From the NCBI RefSeq assembly GCF_000482365.1, contig NZ_KI535310.1, positions 55,127 through 119,126 of the forward strand: 64,000 nucleotides of DNA. The letters run 5' to 3'. This DNA is from Porphyromonas uenonis DSM 23387 = JCM 13868 (lineage in GTDB: Bacteria; Bacteroidota; Bacteroidia; Bacteroidales; Porphyromonadaceae). Shown here piece after piece: positions 43,303 to 51,919 of the stretch (positions are counted from its first letter, which is position 1; the number at the start of each line of letters is the position of its first letter). The notes below the pieces were generated by a model. The model worked only from the letters and a program-made list of their open reading frames with translations. It was not told the DNA's origin and did not search any database. Made by a program: the position numbers and the translations under genes.

Positions 43303-44199
43303 ATGCCACAGAAAAGACTCACACGCCAGACGGTCAAGATAGGATTCTTCACCCTCTTGGCGATCGTGCTCCTATACCTAGGGATCACTTACCTCAAGGG
43401 ACTCACCATATCTGCTCGCTCTAAGACCTACTATGTCGCCATGAATGATGTGACGGGGATTAATGTGGCTACACGAGTCTTCGTCAATGGTTACAAGGTG
43501 GGCTCCGTCCGCAAGCTGGACTACGACTACCGCAACAATGGCGAGACGATACTCACGCTCACGCTAGACCCTAGCATCAAGCTACCCCAAGGTACGCAGG
43601 TACAGGTAGCCCAGACGCTCTTTAGTGGTGCTTTGGTCAATCTAATCCTTCCCGAGGTAGAGACAGGCGTTTATCTCAATGCCAAGGACACCATACCTAT
43701 GTCCACGCGCCGATCCGCTAAGAGCCTAGAGCAGCTACAGAGCGAGTTCGTACCGCGCATCTCTGCCACGCTAAGCCGGATGGATAGCGTCTTGCTACAA
43801 GCCAACGCAATCCTATCCAATCCAAACATAGAGCCTACGCTCGCCGAGGTGCGCCAGTCGGCACAGCATATCAACGCTTCGTCAGCTCAACTACAACGGT
43901 CGCTGAGCTCGCTCCCAGTGATTATGGAGCGTATCGATCACACTTCGAGCGATGTAGAGAGCTTTGCCTCTAGGCTCGACTCGCTACAGTTGCAGGAGAC
44001 AATAGCCAATCTAGAGAGCACCTCACGTGAGCTCAAGAGCTTCACCCAGAGGCTCAACCAGTCCAACGGTACCGTGGGCAGACTCCTCAACGAGGACGGA
44101 CTCTACAACCGCATCGACAGCGTCACGACTAGCCTTGACGCGCTAATCCGAGATATCAAGGCAAACCCGAAGAAGTATGTCAAGCTCTCGCTCTTCTAA
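43303..44199 (+). CDS. MlaD/MCE-family lipid transport protein
   Basis: Inner-membrane anchored substrate-binding protein of an Mla-type phospholipid transporter. It has 298 residues: one N-terminal transmembrane helix (about 12-30, FFTLLAIVLLYLGITYLKG), an MCE domain (about 37-115, YYVAMNDVTGINVATRVFVNGYKVG), then a coiled-coil region to the C-terminus. The other Mla genes (MlaE and MlaF homologues) are not in this window. Confidence 0.88.
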   Translation: MPQKRLTRQTVKIGFFTLLAIVLLYLGITYLKGLTISARSKTYYVAMNDVTGINVATRVFVNGYKVGSVRKLDYDYRNNGETILTLTLDPSIKLPQGTQVQVAQTLFSGALVNLILPEVETGVYLNAKDTIPMSTRRSAKSLEQLQSEFVPRISATLSRMDSVLLQANAILSNPNIEPTLAEVRQSAQHINASSAQLQRSLSSLPVIMERIDHTSSDVESFASRLDSLQLQETIANLESTSRELKSFTQRLNQSNGTVGRLLNEDGLYNRIDSVTTSLDALIRDIKANPKKYVKLSLF

Positions 44200-44213
44200 T
44201 CGTTAATCTCTCT

Positions 44214-44411
44214 ATGACACGCAATAAAAAGAAGCCACTTAACTGGCTCGACAAGACACTCTTCGTCCTCATAATCCTCGTCATCGTAGGGATGATCGTA
44301 GCACTATCCGTCGCTGATGGAGCCAAGCTCTACGTCCTCCTCGGAGGCGGCGGCTTGCTCGTGCTCAACCTGCTCTTCGTCCTCTACTTCGCACGACGTA
44401 ATCGACTATAA
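44214..44411 (+). CDS. Small two-helix membrane protein
   Basis: 65 residues with two hydrophobic segments (about 15-32 and 38-57), a Lys-rich start and an Arg-rich end. No family is recognised. It starts 14 bp after the MCE gene and ends 15 bp before the chromate transporter, so it is probably expressed with them. Confidence 0.6.
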   Translation: MTRNKKKPLNWLDKTLFVLIILVIVGMIVALSVADGAKLYVLLGGGGLLVLNLLFVLYFARRNRL

Positions 44412-44426
44412 GCGAGCTAGGATAGG

Positions 44427-44957
44427 ATGCTTTGGAGACTCTTCATCACATTCGTTCGCATCGGGGGCTTTACCTTCGGGGGAGGCTACGCTATGCTTTC
44501 GCTCATACAGCATGACGTCGTGGAGAAGAACCACTGGATGACCAACGAGGAGTTCATCGACCTCTTTGCTGTGTCGCAGTCGCTACCAGGGGTCTTTGCG
44601 GTCAATATGTCGATCTTCATCGGCTATCGGCTGAAGGGCTATCTCGGAGCGGTGACTTGCGCGATCGGCACGACACTCCCCTCCTTTATCATCATCCTGC
44701 TCTTGGCGATGTTTTACCAAGAGGTCAATGACAACGTCTGGGTACAGCGGGTCATGTATGGCATACGTCCTGCGGTGGTGGCGATGATTGCGATCCCCGT
44801 CATCACCACGTGGCGCGCGATGAAAGGCACCTGGCGGATGGTCTGGATACCGATCCTATCCGCTCTGCTGGTCTGGCTCATGGGCGTCTCGCCCGTTTGG
44901 ATTATCCTCGGCTCTGCCCTCGGAGGGATCATTTATAGTGTCATGAGAAGGAAATAG
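44427..44957 (+). CDS. Chromate transporter family protein, first half-size subunit
   Basis: 176-residue member of the CHR superfamily in the short, single-domain form. It carries the hallmark FVRIGGFTFGGGYAMLSLIQ (about residues 7-26), and SQSLPGVFAVNMSIFIGYRLKG corresponds to the PGP...A..G motif. Short CHR proteins usually occur as pairs that work together with opposite topology; the second gene follows 12 bp later. The transported anion is not known. Confidence 0.88.
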   Translation: MLWRLFITFVRIGGFTFGGGYAMLSLIQHDVVEKNHWMTNEEFIDLFAVSQSLPGVFAVNMSIFIGYRLKGYLGAVTCAIGTTLPSFIIILLLAMFYQEVNDNVWVQRVMYGIRPAVVAMIAIPVITTWRAMKGTWRMVWIPILSALLVWLMGVSPVWIILGSALGGIIYSVMRRK

Positions 44958-44969
44958 GACGGCAAGGCA

Positions 44970-45572
44970 ATGATCTACTTACAGCTCTTTTGGGTCTACA
45001 TTCAGATCGGCATCTTCGGCTTCGGTGGGGGCTATGCGATGCTTTCGCTCATCCAAAACGAAGTGGTCTACAAGTATGGCTGGCTCACCAATCAGCAATT
45101 CACCGACATCGTAGCCGTCAGCCAAGTAACCCCAGGCCCCATTGGGATCAACAGCGCTACCTACATCGGCTACTCCGTCACGGGTGGCAGCATCCTCGGC
45201 TCGCTCCTCGCGACGACCGCCGTAATGCTCCCCTCCTTCATCCTCTGCCTCATCATCTCCCGAAGCTTTCAAGCTTTTAGGAGCAATCGCTACGTCGATG
45301 CCGCCTTCCTCGGCATACGCCCCGCCAGTGTCGGACTCATCGCCGCCGCCGCTCTGATGCTGATGATACAGCCAGGGCTCTGGACGCTCCTCACGCTCCC
45401 CGCTGGCACGCCGATCACCGTGGATAATATCATCGTCACGGAGAACTTCATCGACTACCGCAGCTTCCTCATCTTTGCCGTGACGGGACTCGTTCTTTAC
45501 AAGAAGTGGGTTCACCCGATCCTGCTCATAGTCCTCGCGGGCATTGCTGGCGTTTTACTCTACTCGCTATGA
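44970..45572 (+). CDS. Chromate transporter family protein, second half-size subunit
   Basis: 200-residue partner of the preceding CHR protein. The signature YIQIGIFGFGGGYAMLSLIQ and SQVTPGPIGINSATYIGY are clear, with further hydrophobic segments to the C-terminus. The stop overlaps the start of mtaB (ATGA), so translation is coupled. Confidence 0.88.
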   Translation: MIYLQLFWVYIQIGIFGFGGGYAMLSLIQNEVVYKYGWLTNQQFTDIVAVSQVTPGPIGINSATYIGYSVTGGSILGSLLATTAVMLPSFILCLIISRSFQAFRSNRYVDAAFLGIRPASVGLIAAAALMLMIQPGLWTLLTLPAGTPITVDNIIVTENFIDYRSFLIFAVTGLVLYKKWVHPILLIVLAGIAGVLLYSL

Positions 45573-46918
45573 TCACCCCCCGACTCCATCCCCTCGTTGG
45601 CAAGCGAGCTGCCTTCTACACGCTGGGCTGTCGCCTCAACTATGCCGAGACCTCGACCATCGCTCGCCAGCTAGCGACCGTGGGCGTGGAGCGCATCTCT
45701 GACGAGCACCACCACACGACGGAGGTGGTCCCTGACATCTGCATCGTCAACAGTTGCTCGGTGACCGACACGGCGGACAAGAAGTGTCGTAGTCTCATCA
45801 ACCGTCTGCACCGTGAGTACCCCGAGGCGCTCATCGTCGTAACCGGTTGCTATGCCCAGCTACAGGGCGACCAGATCGCACAGATGCCTGGCGTAGACCT
45901 CGTCGTCGGGTCGGGGCGCAAAAGCGAAATCGTCTCGCTCCTCACCGAGCTTTACCAAAAGCGCAATCAGCCGAAAGCAGCTACGCCCCACGTAACCGCC
46001 CGCCGAGAGCTCCAACACTTCGAGCCGAGCGTCTCTTCGGACGACCGCACGCGCCACTTCCTCAAGGTGCAGGACGGCTGCAACTACTACTGCACCTACT
46101 GCACCATACCCGCCGCACGTGGCGTCAGTCGCAACGGATCCATCGCCTCACTGGTGGCGCAGGCGGAGCGTGTCGCTGAGCTGGGCGGCAGGGAAATCAT
46201 CTTGACCGGCGTCAACATCGGCGACTTCGGACGCTCCACAGGCGAAACGCTCCTAGAGCTACTCCACCAACTGACACAAGTCGCAGGCATCGCACGCTGC
46301 CGCATCGGCTCCATCGAGCCAGAGCTACTGACCCCAGAGATCATCCAGTTCGTCGCTGAGACAGCGCAGTTCATGCCACACTTCCACATCCCCCTTCAGT
46401 CTGGCTCTGACAACGTGCTACGCCTGATGCGGCGGCACTACGACACGGAGCTCTTTGCCGAGCGACTTAGGCTCATCTACGAGCTGATCCCCGATGCTTT
46501 CGTCGGTATCGATGTCATTGCGGGCATGCGAGGTGAACTTCCCGAGCATCATGCCGAGACCTTGGCTTTCCTCAAAACGCAACCGTGGAGCCAGCTGCAC
46601 GTCTTCCCCTATAGCGAGCGCAAAGGCACCAAAGCTCTAGAGATCAAGCCCGCGGTACCCGCAACCGAAAAGAAGCTCCGCACGAAGGAGCTCCTCGCCC
46701 TCTCCAGCGAGCGGCACAACGCTTTCTGCGCCCCCTTCGCTGGCTCCGTCCGCCCCGTTCTCTGGGAGGAGACACGCCACGGCGAGATGATGGAGGGCTT
46801 CACCGACAACTATATACGTGTCGCTCAGCCGTACGACCCCGAGCTCGTCGGAGCCATCACCCCCGCACAGCTAGCGCACTGGAGCGTGCGGCGGCAAACC
46901 TTCACCACCAAACCATAA
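45569..46918 (+). CDS. mtaB: tRNA t6A37 methylthiotransferase MtaB
   Basis: Radical SAM enzyme that turns t6A37 into ms2t6A37 in tRNA. It has 449 residues from ATG 45569. The N-terminal UPF0004 domain has Cys in TLGCRLNYAE, NSCSVTD and VTGCYAQ (second Fe-S cluster); the radical SAM motif is VQDGCNYYCTYCTIP (CX3CX2C, about residues 172-180); the C-terminal TRAM-like part is shortened. The substrate t6A depends on TsaB, also in this window. The GCRLN form and length separate MtaB from MiaB. Confidence 0.9.
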   Translation: MITPRLHPLVGKRAAFYTLGCRLNYAETSTIARQLATVGVERISDEHHHTTEVVPDICIVNSCSVTDTADKKCRSLINRLHREYPEALIVVTGCYAQLQGDQIAQMPGVDLVVGSGRKSEIVSLLTELYQKRNQPKAATPHVTARRELQHFEPSVSSDDRTRHFLKVQDGCNYYCTYCTIPAARGVSRNGSIASLVAQAERVAELGGREIILTGVNIGDFGRSTGETLLELLHQLTQVAGIARCRIGSIEPELLTPEIIQFVAETAQFMPHFHIPLQSGSDNVLRLMRRHYDTELFAERLRLIYELIPDAFVGIDVIAGMRGELPEHHAETLAFLKTQPWSQLHVFPYSERKGTKALEIKPAVPATEKKLRTKELLALSSERHNAFCAPFAGSVRPVLWEETRHGEMMEGFTDNYIRVAQPYDPELVGAITPAQLAHWSVRRQTFTTKP

Positions 46919-46926
46919 GCCGACCT

Positions 46927-47946
46927 ATGAACCGTCCCGACCTAGCCATCGTCGTCCTCAACTGGGACGGGCGCAAGCTCCTCGAGGAGTACATCCCCGA
47001 CCTCGTGGCGCACACACCGCCTGAGGTGGCCGAACTCGTGGTCATAGACAACGGTTCGACAGACGACTCGCTCGCTTACCTGCAGGAGGCTTTCCCGCAA
47101 GTCAAGCTCGTTCGTCTATCCGAAAACTACGGCTTCGCAGGGGGCTACAACCGAGGGCTTCGCCAGCTCGACTATCCTTATTATTGTCTCCTCAATAGCG
47201 ACGTACGTGTCTCGCCCCACTGGTGCGACCGTCCGCTAGCTTTGCTGAGGGAAGGTCTCGCTGCCGTACAACCCAAGCTGCGCAGTGACCGCCAGCCCGA
47301 AGCGTTTGAGTACGCTGGCGCTGCTGGTGGAGAGCTAGATCGCTGGGGCTATCCCTACTGCCGGGGTCGCCTCTTTGACACCGTTGAGCTGGATCATGGG
47401 CAGTATGACGAGGAGTGCGAGATACTCTGGGCGACAGGCGCCTGCTACTTCGTCAGTGCCGAGGCGTTTTGGCAGGTAGGCGGCTTTGATGAGAGCTTCT
47501 TCGCTCACATGGAGGAGATTGATCTGTCGTGGCGGCTCTGGCTCTCGGGCGGTCGTATCCTCTACACCCCCGACAGCGTCGTCTACCATCTCGGAGGAGC
47601 TACGCTCGAGATGGGGAGCCCGAGGAAGAGCTACCTCAACTTTCGCAACAACCTCCGCATGCTCTACAAGAACCTCCCCACACGGCATGCTCGCAGGCGC
47701 ATCCTCCTCTGTCGTCTGCCGCTAGACCTGCTCGCCGCCCTCACCTTCCTCCTCAAGGGACAGCCCCGACACGCCACAGCCGTGCTACGAGCCGTGCGCG
47801 ACTTCTACCGCACCCGTCGCCAGCTCACTCTCTCCGCCGATCAGCCTTGGTATCAGGGCACAGCGACCCCGCCCATAGCGCATTACTCGCTCCTCTGGCA
47901 GTACCACCTCCGTCGCCGGCACACCTACGACCAGCTCCCCTCTTGA
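46927..47946 (+). CDS. Family 2 glycosyltransferase
   Basis: GT-A enzyme of 339 residues, probably transferring a rhamnosyl or similar residue to a surface glycan. It opens PDLAIVVLNWDGRKLLEEY, has VVIDNGSTDDSLAYL (nucleotide-sugar Asp), CLLNSDVRVSPHW (DxD-like) and FFAHMEEIDLSWRLWLSGG (typical ED-type box of the rhamnosyltransferase subgroup). A C-terminal hydrophobic part may associate with the membrane. Its stop is followed by a TTTGCAACAGTCTC motif. Confidence 0.85.
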   Translation: MNRPDLAIVVLNWDGRKLLEEYIPDLVAHTPPEVAELVVIDNGSTDDSLAYLQEAFPQVKLVRLSENYGFAGGYNRGLRQLDYPYYCLLNSDVRVSPHWCDRPLALLREGLAAVQPKLRSDRQPEAFEYAGAAGGELDRWGYPYCRGRLFDTVELDHGQYDEECEILWATGACYFVSAEAFWQVGGFDESFFAHMEEIDLSWRLWLSGGRILYTPDSVVYHLGGATLEMGSPRKSYLNFRNNLRMLYKNLPTRHARRRILLCRLPLDLLAALTFLLKGQPRHATAVLRAVRDFYRTRRQLTLSADQPWYQGTATPPIAHYSLLWQYHLRRRHTYDQLPS

Positions 47947-47971
47947 GCCTCCTACTTTATTTGCAACAGTC

Positions 47972-48343
47972 TCACTTTAGGAAGACAAAGTAAACCGCTA
48001 AGACAAGGCAGGCGAAAGCGGCTAAGTGGTTCCACTGCAACGGCTCTCCACGAAAGAAGATCACCGAGAAGAGCGTAAAGACCGTAATCGACACCACCTC
48101 CTGGATCACCTTGAGTTGCATCAAGCTGAAGGCACCGCCATTGCCGACGTAGCCGTAGCGATTGGCCGGGATCTGAAAGGAGTACTCAAAGAAAGCCAAG
48201 CACCAGCTCAGCAGGATCACCAGATAGAGTGGCGTGTGGTCCGTGATGACCCGCATCTGCTCCAGCTTAATGTGTCCGTACCATGCGAAGGTCATAAAGA
48301 CGTTAGAGACCACCAGCAGAGCGACCGTTAACCAAGGATTCAT
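47972..48343 (-). CDS. DUF486 (DMT-like) small membrane protein
   Basis: 123 residues with four transmembrane segments, starting MNPWLTVALLVVSNVFMTFAW. The family marks are AWYGHLKL-like WYGHIKLEQ, LSWCLAFFEYSFQIPANR and LQWNHLAAF. It belongs to a DMT-superfamily group of EmrE size; the substrate is unknown. A frame extending to 48559 passes through the promoter, so ATG 48343 is used. Confidence 0.87.
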   Translation of the reverse strand: MNPWLTVALLVVSNVFMTFAWYGHIKLEQMRVITDHTPLYLVILLSWCLAFFEYSFQIPANRYGYVGNGGAFSLMQLKVIQEVVSITVFTLFSVIFFRGEPLQWNHLAAFACLVLAVYFVFLK

Positions 48344-48369
48344 AGATAAATCTGTAGATAAGACATTAC

Positions 48370-48389
48370 GAGACTGTTGCAAAAGTCTC
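48370..48389. repeat. GAGACT-N8-AGTCTC hairpin motif
   Basis: A perfect 6-bp stem with loop GTTGCAAA lies in the DUF486 5' leader. The same GAGACTGTTGCAAA word appears at 21104, inverted right after the DUF486 stop (about 47959-47972), and in a variant at 53372. Confidence 0.6.
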
Positions 48390-48400
48390 ATTACGGAGTG

Positions 48401-48408
48401 CAAAGTTA
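48401..48408 (-). promoter_or_regulatory. -7 element for the DUF486 gene
   Basis: TAACTTTG on the minus strand, about 58 nt before the ATG. Confidence 0.6.
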
Positions 48409-48529
48409 GCAACCTTACCGCACTCTGCGTCTGGTCAAGCAGCGAGCGCGACCGAGTTTGTGGCGCAAAGCCCACCATCCTCGTCCGACGTATCGCACTG
48501 TCTTCGTAGCACATACGAGTTCCAAAAAC

Positions 48530-48613
48530 AGTTCCCCTTTTGGAACTTTTTAGTTCCAAGGGAGGAACTCTTTAGTTCCAGCGGAGGAACTTTTCAGTTC
48601 CAACGGAGGAACT
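48530..48613. repeat. Four-unit palindrome array, AGTTCC-N6-GGAACT, 22-bp period
   Basis: Units start at 48530, 48552, 48574 and 48596, exactly 22 bp apart (18-bp palindrome plus 4-bp spacer). The centres vary and the arms are constant. It marks the left edge of the accessory region. The rest of 48614-48819 shows no gene. Confidence 0.9.
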
Positions 48614-48819
48614 TTTAGGGGGAAGGGCATTAGGGAGAGGATTGCGGGTAAGTGAATGGAAATGAGAGCGGTTCGCACAATATCTCAGTGGTTTGCACTG
48701 CGAGGTAAAGTGCAAAAGAGATGGATTTGAGCAGAAGTTCCGTTACCAAATCGTTAGCCCATTCTCCGAATGGTAACGAAGAGGTAGGAGTAGGTAACTG
48801 ACGGAAGAGTATTCAGTAA

Positions 48820-49431
48820 GTGAACACTCCGCAATTGTGGTGCTGTTTTGAGCCGTATGAGATGGAGTTAGAGACTGCTCGCAACCTCTTGGCATTTCCG
48901 TTGCAGGATGAAGGGGCAGAACTAAGCCGAAAAATGTTCCTTTTCTCCGTCTTTACAGGCTTGGCATTTGTTGATTTACAAGGGCTACGAGCTTCGCAAA
49001 TCGAGACGAACAGCGAAGGGAAGCGGTATATTCGCAAGGCAAGACAGAAAACGGAGGTGGAGAGTTTGATTCCCTTGCATCCAATAGCGGAGCAGATACT
49101 CGCCCTTTACACGAAGGAGCAGAGCAGAGGAGATTACAAGATATTCCCCGATACAATGAGCGACTGGAAGCTACTCCGTCATCTCAAAGCCGTGAGGTTG
49201 GCTTGTGGCATCCGTACTCCGTTGACTTGGCACTGAGCAAGACACACGTTCGGCACGCTAACGCTAGAGGCTGGTGTGCCTATCGAGAGCATCGCTAAGA
49301 TGATGGGGCATTCGTCTATTGCCAGCACGCAAATCTATGCCCAAGTCACCGACCAGAAGATTTCAAAGGACATGGACAGAGTGACAAAAAAACAGCTGTC
49401 AAAGACTTCCTCTTGCTCACAAGAAAGATAG
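48820..49431 (+). pseudogene. Tyrosine recombinase (integrase) relic
   Basis: C-terminal catalytic part of a conjugative-transposon type integrase. Reading begins around 48845 (PYEMELETARNLL) without its N-terminal arm and SAM-like domains. FSVFTGLAFVDLQGLR, the RKARQKTEV segment and IPLHPIAEQIL are readable, then an in-frame TGA at 49234-49236 falls between TPLTWH and ARHTFGTLTLEAG. The frame continues through MMGHSSIASTQIYAQV (box II His and catalytic Tyr) to a TAG at 49429. Truncation plus a nonsense codon make it inactive unless the stop is read through. Confidence 0.85.
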
Positions 49432-49532
49432 ACATAGATAATAATATAGTCAATGATCCTTTTTGTAAAGGACCACTGACTATACCATCATTGGGAGACC
49501 TTTGCACAGAGGTCTCGGTCAGCTTTGAAAAG

Positions 49533-50240
49533 TTATTTAAAGCTGTATTTGGAATACACATCCGTGTCAGACTCTCTATGATATAGAGCCTTACAATCGT
49601 CTATAATATCCTCTGTACCAAATCCGTGAATGGCTCGGCCCATTAAGAACGAGACCGTATAGTCGTTCCAGTCTTTGCCTAATGACGATGCTTTCAGCGC
49701 TCCTTCATTGAGGTACTTCCACATTTCCGCTTCACTGATGTATTGCAACCAATAACACCATTTTGCCAAGCTCACCAGTCGGCATACGTCCCAAGCATAC
49801 GTGGAGGTTGTGGTCCGGACTTGAGCCAAATCCGTTTTTAGCCCGTCTGCTATCAAAGTCTGCAGCTCAATAAGTTCCTCGGAAGAACCTCTTTGAGCAA
49901 GGACTTCGTCCAATTCCGTACTCTGCTCTAAATTAAGCAGAGCGTTTAGCGTCTCTAGAGCATCTTCCCGACCATTAATGCCCCATTGTTTTTGAAGCCC
50001 CGTCTTGTATACATTCATATTATCATCGGTGATAATACTAAGGATGTCCTCACTGCGATAACAAGACAAGATGGCTCCAAATACCAGTAACCTTTTCTTT
50101 TCCTCGGTGAGCGGTGTTTGAGGATGAGAAGCCAAAAAGGCTTTCAGATTTTTCTTAGCAAAAAGCCGAGACACGATTTCAAACACGATAAAAGCAATAA
50201 TCAAGACAGCGACTATTGCCACGATGATTTTCCAGATCAT
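49533..50240 (-). CDS. DUF1266 protein with N-terminal membrane anchor
   Basis: 235 residues. A transmembrane helix (residues about 3-22, WKIIVAIVAVLIIAFIVFEI) is followed by a soluble DUF1266-like domain: LQKQWGINGREDALETL, then STYAWDVCRLVSLAKWCYWLQYISEAEMW, then SFLMGRAIHGFG. Function unknown. It is the last gene of a four-gene minus-strand set and looks more AT-rich than the core genes outside the island. Confidence 0.7.
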   Translation of the reverse strand: MIWKIIVAIVAVLIIAFIVFEIVSRLFAKKNLKAFLASHPQTPLTEEKKRLLVFGAILSCYRSEDILSIITDDNMNVYKTGLQKQWGINGREDALETLNALLNLEQSTELDEVLAQRGSSEELIELQTLIADGLKTDLAQVRTTTSTYAWDVCRLVSLAKWCYWLQYISEAEMWKYLNEGALKASSLGKDWNDYTVSFLMGRAIHGFGTEDIIDDCKALYHRESDTDVYSKYSFK

Positions 50241-50287
50241 ACAAGTATTATTTTGAAGTTAAACATAAGTCTATTATATCATATTTC

Positions 50288-51334
50288 CTACTTATCCACA
50301 TGCTTCCCCATCATTTCTTCTACAGAAAGACAGAACCCGATCTCTTGGTAGATTTCAAGCAATAGGTCTTCGTTTAATGATGTTTTCCCGCTAAGGCGAA
50401 GAAATCCTTTTGGCATATTGGAGGCATAATAAAATGTATCTCCGCTAAAGGAGAGCATCAAGTCATGAGTAAAGGAACAACGAAGAGCGGTAAGTTTCTT
50501 CATCATTGCCGGGGTCAAAATCATACGGGCTTCTACCTCGTCATCGGCATATACGGTAAAGAGACGTTCAAACTCGGGGTCTTCCAAATAAACAAACTTT
50601 GCTTTATGTCTCTCCCTCAGTTTTTGTATCGTCAGAGCGAAGTAGCCCAACTTATCCTCCAAATGGTCGGGAAGCAGCATAACAAATCCCCTGCAAGTTC
50701 TTGGAAGACGGCAGTAACCAAACATTCCCCTAAAGCTAAACATCGTGCTCTCTACTTGTGCGCCCCACATCGGACTGAAAATCGCCCGATAGAGGAGCCT
50801 AAAGGATCTCCATGGTTTAGTATTCTGTTCATTTGTTGCGGTTACTCCTATATCGGCTATTGTCAATGCTTGATGCTGATTTGGGAAACTCAATGCACCG
50901 TAACTTGCCACTTGCAAAGTACCCTCCGACCTATTGGGGGGTCCGAATAGTCTGCTTGCCCGAATATCGGACACCTTTACTTCTTTTGTCGGAGAATAAT
51001 TTGCATCCGGAAATAGCTGGTTGATAATTTGCCCCATTACTTTTTCCTCTTTCTGCTTCAGTACATTTAGGCATAAAGAGAACAGCGTATTGAGGACCAC
51101 AAAGGCGACAAAGAATATGACGACATACGTTGCCGTTATTTGTGAGGTTTCATAATTGCCAGCATCGACGATATACCTTCCGAATATAGTGAATGCAAGC
51201 CAAAGCAGAGCCAAAGGGTAAACGGAATAAATGAGAAGCCTAACAATCTTACGCCACATGGCTATGTGGGTTAGTTGCCCTCTCATTTGTTGAGCGACAA
51301 TCTTGAAGTCAATCAAGTGGTCTTCTTTCATCAA
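50288..51334 (-). CDS. DUF3137 membrane protein
   Basis: 348 residues. Two transmembrane segments lie near the N-terminus (about 30-50 and 67-88), then a large soluble domain with FSFRGMFGYCRLPRTCRGFVMLLPDHL and VYADDEVEARMILTPAMMKKL, the latter characteristic of DUF3137. It starts directly after the lemA stop (51335). DUF3137 next to LemA is a recurring arrangement in bacteria; the function is unknown. Confidence 0.78.
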   Translation of the reverse strand: MMKEDHLIDFKIVAQQMRGQLTHIAMWRKIVRLLIYSVYPLALLWLAFTIFGRYIVDAGNYETSQITATYVVIFFVAFVVLNTLFSLCLNVLKQKEEKVMGQIINQLFPDANYSPTKEVKVSDIRASRLFGPPNRSEGTLQVASYGALSFPNQHQALTIADIGVTATNEQNTKPWRSFRLLYRAIFSPMWGAQVESTMFSFRGMFGYCRLPRTCRGFVMLLPDHLEDKLGYFALTIQKLRERHKAKFVYLEDPEFERLFTVYADDEVEARMILTPAMMKKLTALRCSFTHDLMLSFSGDTFYYASNMPKGFLRLSGKTSLNEDLLLEIYQEIGFCLSVEEMMGKHVDK

Positions 51335-51904
51335 TTATCCGAAAATCTCCTTGATATGAATGTCGCCCAACTCACTTTCAGGAATTCGTATCAATGCTTC
51401 TTTCCCAAGATGTTTTCTTGAAGCGATGTATGAAGACGGGAACATTTCTACGGCATTGTTGTAATCCGTTACGGTTGCGTTATAAGTTCGGCGTATAGCC
51501 TGCAATTCGTTCTCCATATCCGTTATCTGATATTGGAGATAGACAAACTGCTCATTGGCTTTGAGATCCGGATTACTCTCAACAACGGCCTTAACTTGTT
51601 TGAGAAGAGCGGAGATTTCTGTCCCGTCCTTGATTTGTTCTGCTTCGGGGGCTCCGTCTGCTCGAGACCTTAGTTCGGCTATGCGGGTAAGGATTTCATT
51701 TTCGTGTCCCATATACGCTTTAAGAGATGCCACCAAATTGGGTATAAGGTCATTTCTCTGCTTGAGTGCCACACAAATGCCACTCCGGCATTGTTCCACC
51801 CTGTTTTTCTTGGCAATGAGATTATTAGAGGTGATTATACCCCAAATCAGTATAAGCACAGCTATTGCGATAAGGACACTCCCAGCAATTATTGATGCAG
51901 TCAT
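51335..51904 (-). CDS. LemA family protein
   Basis: 189 residues: an N-terminal transmembrane helix (about 5-24), then the LemA helical domain with NNLIAKKNRVEQCRSGICVALKQRNDLIPNLV, the family's best conserved stretch, and YNATVTDYNNAVEMFPS near the end. LemA proteins are membrane-anchored coiled-coil proteins of unclear role. It is abutted by DUF3137 downstream and lies 15 bp after the MORN protein gene. Confidence 0.88.
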   Translation of the reverse strand: MTASIIAGSVLIAIAVLILIWGIITSNNLIAKKNRVEQCRSGICVALKQRNDLIPNLVASLKAYMGHENEILTRIAELRSRADGAPEAEQIKDGTEISALLKQVKAVVESNPDLKANEQFVYLQYQITDMENELQAIRRTYNATVTDYNNAVEMFPSSYIASRKHLGKEALIRIPESELGDIHIKEIFG

Positions 51905-51919
51905 ACAAATTCGCTTGTC

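Noticed and set aside
48344..48559. N-terminal extension of the DUF486 protein
   Set aside because: The extension covers the -7 element and a hairpin; the family starts at MNPWL.
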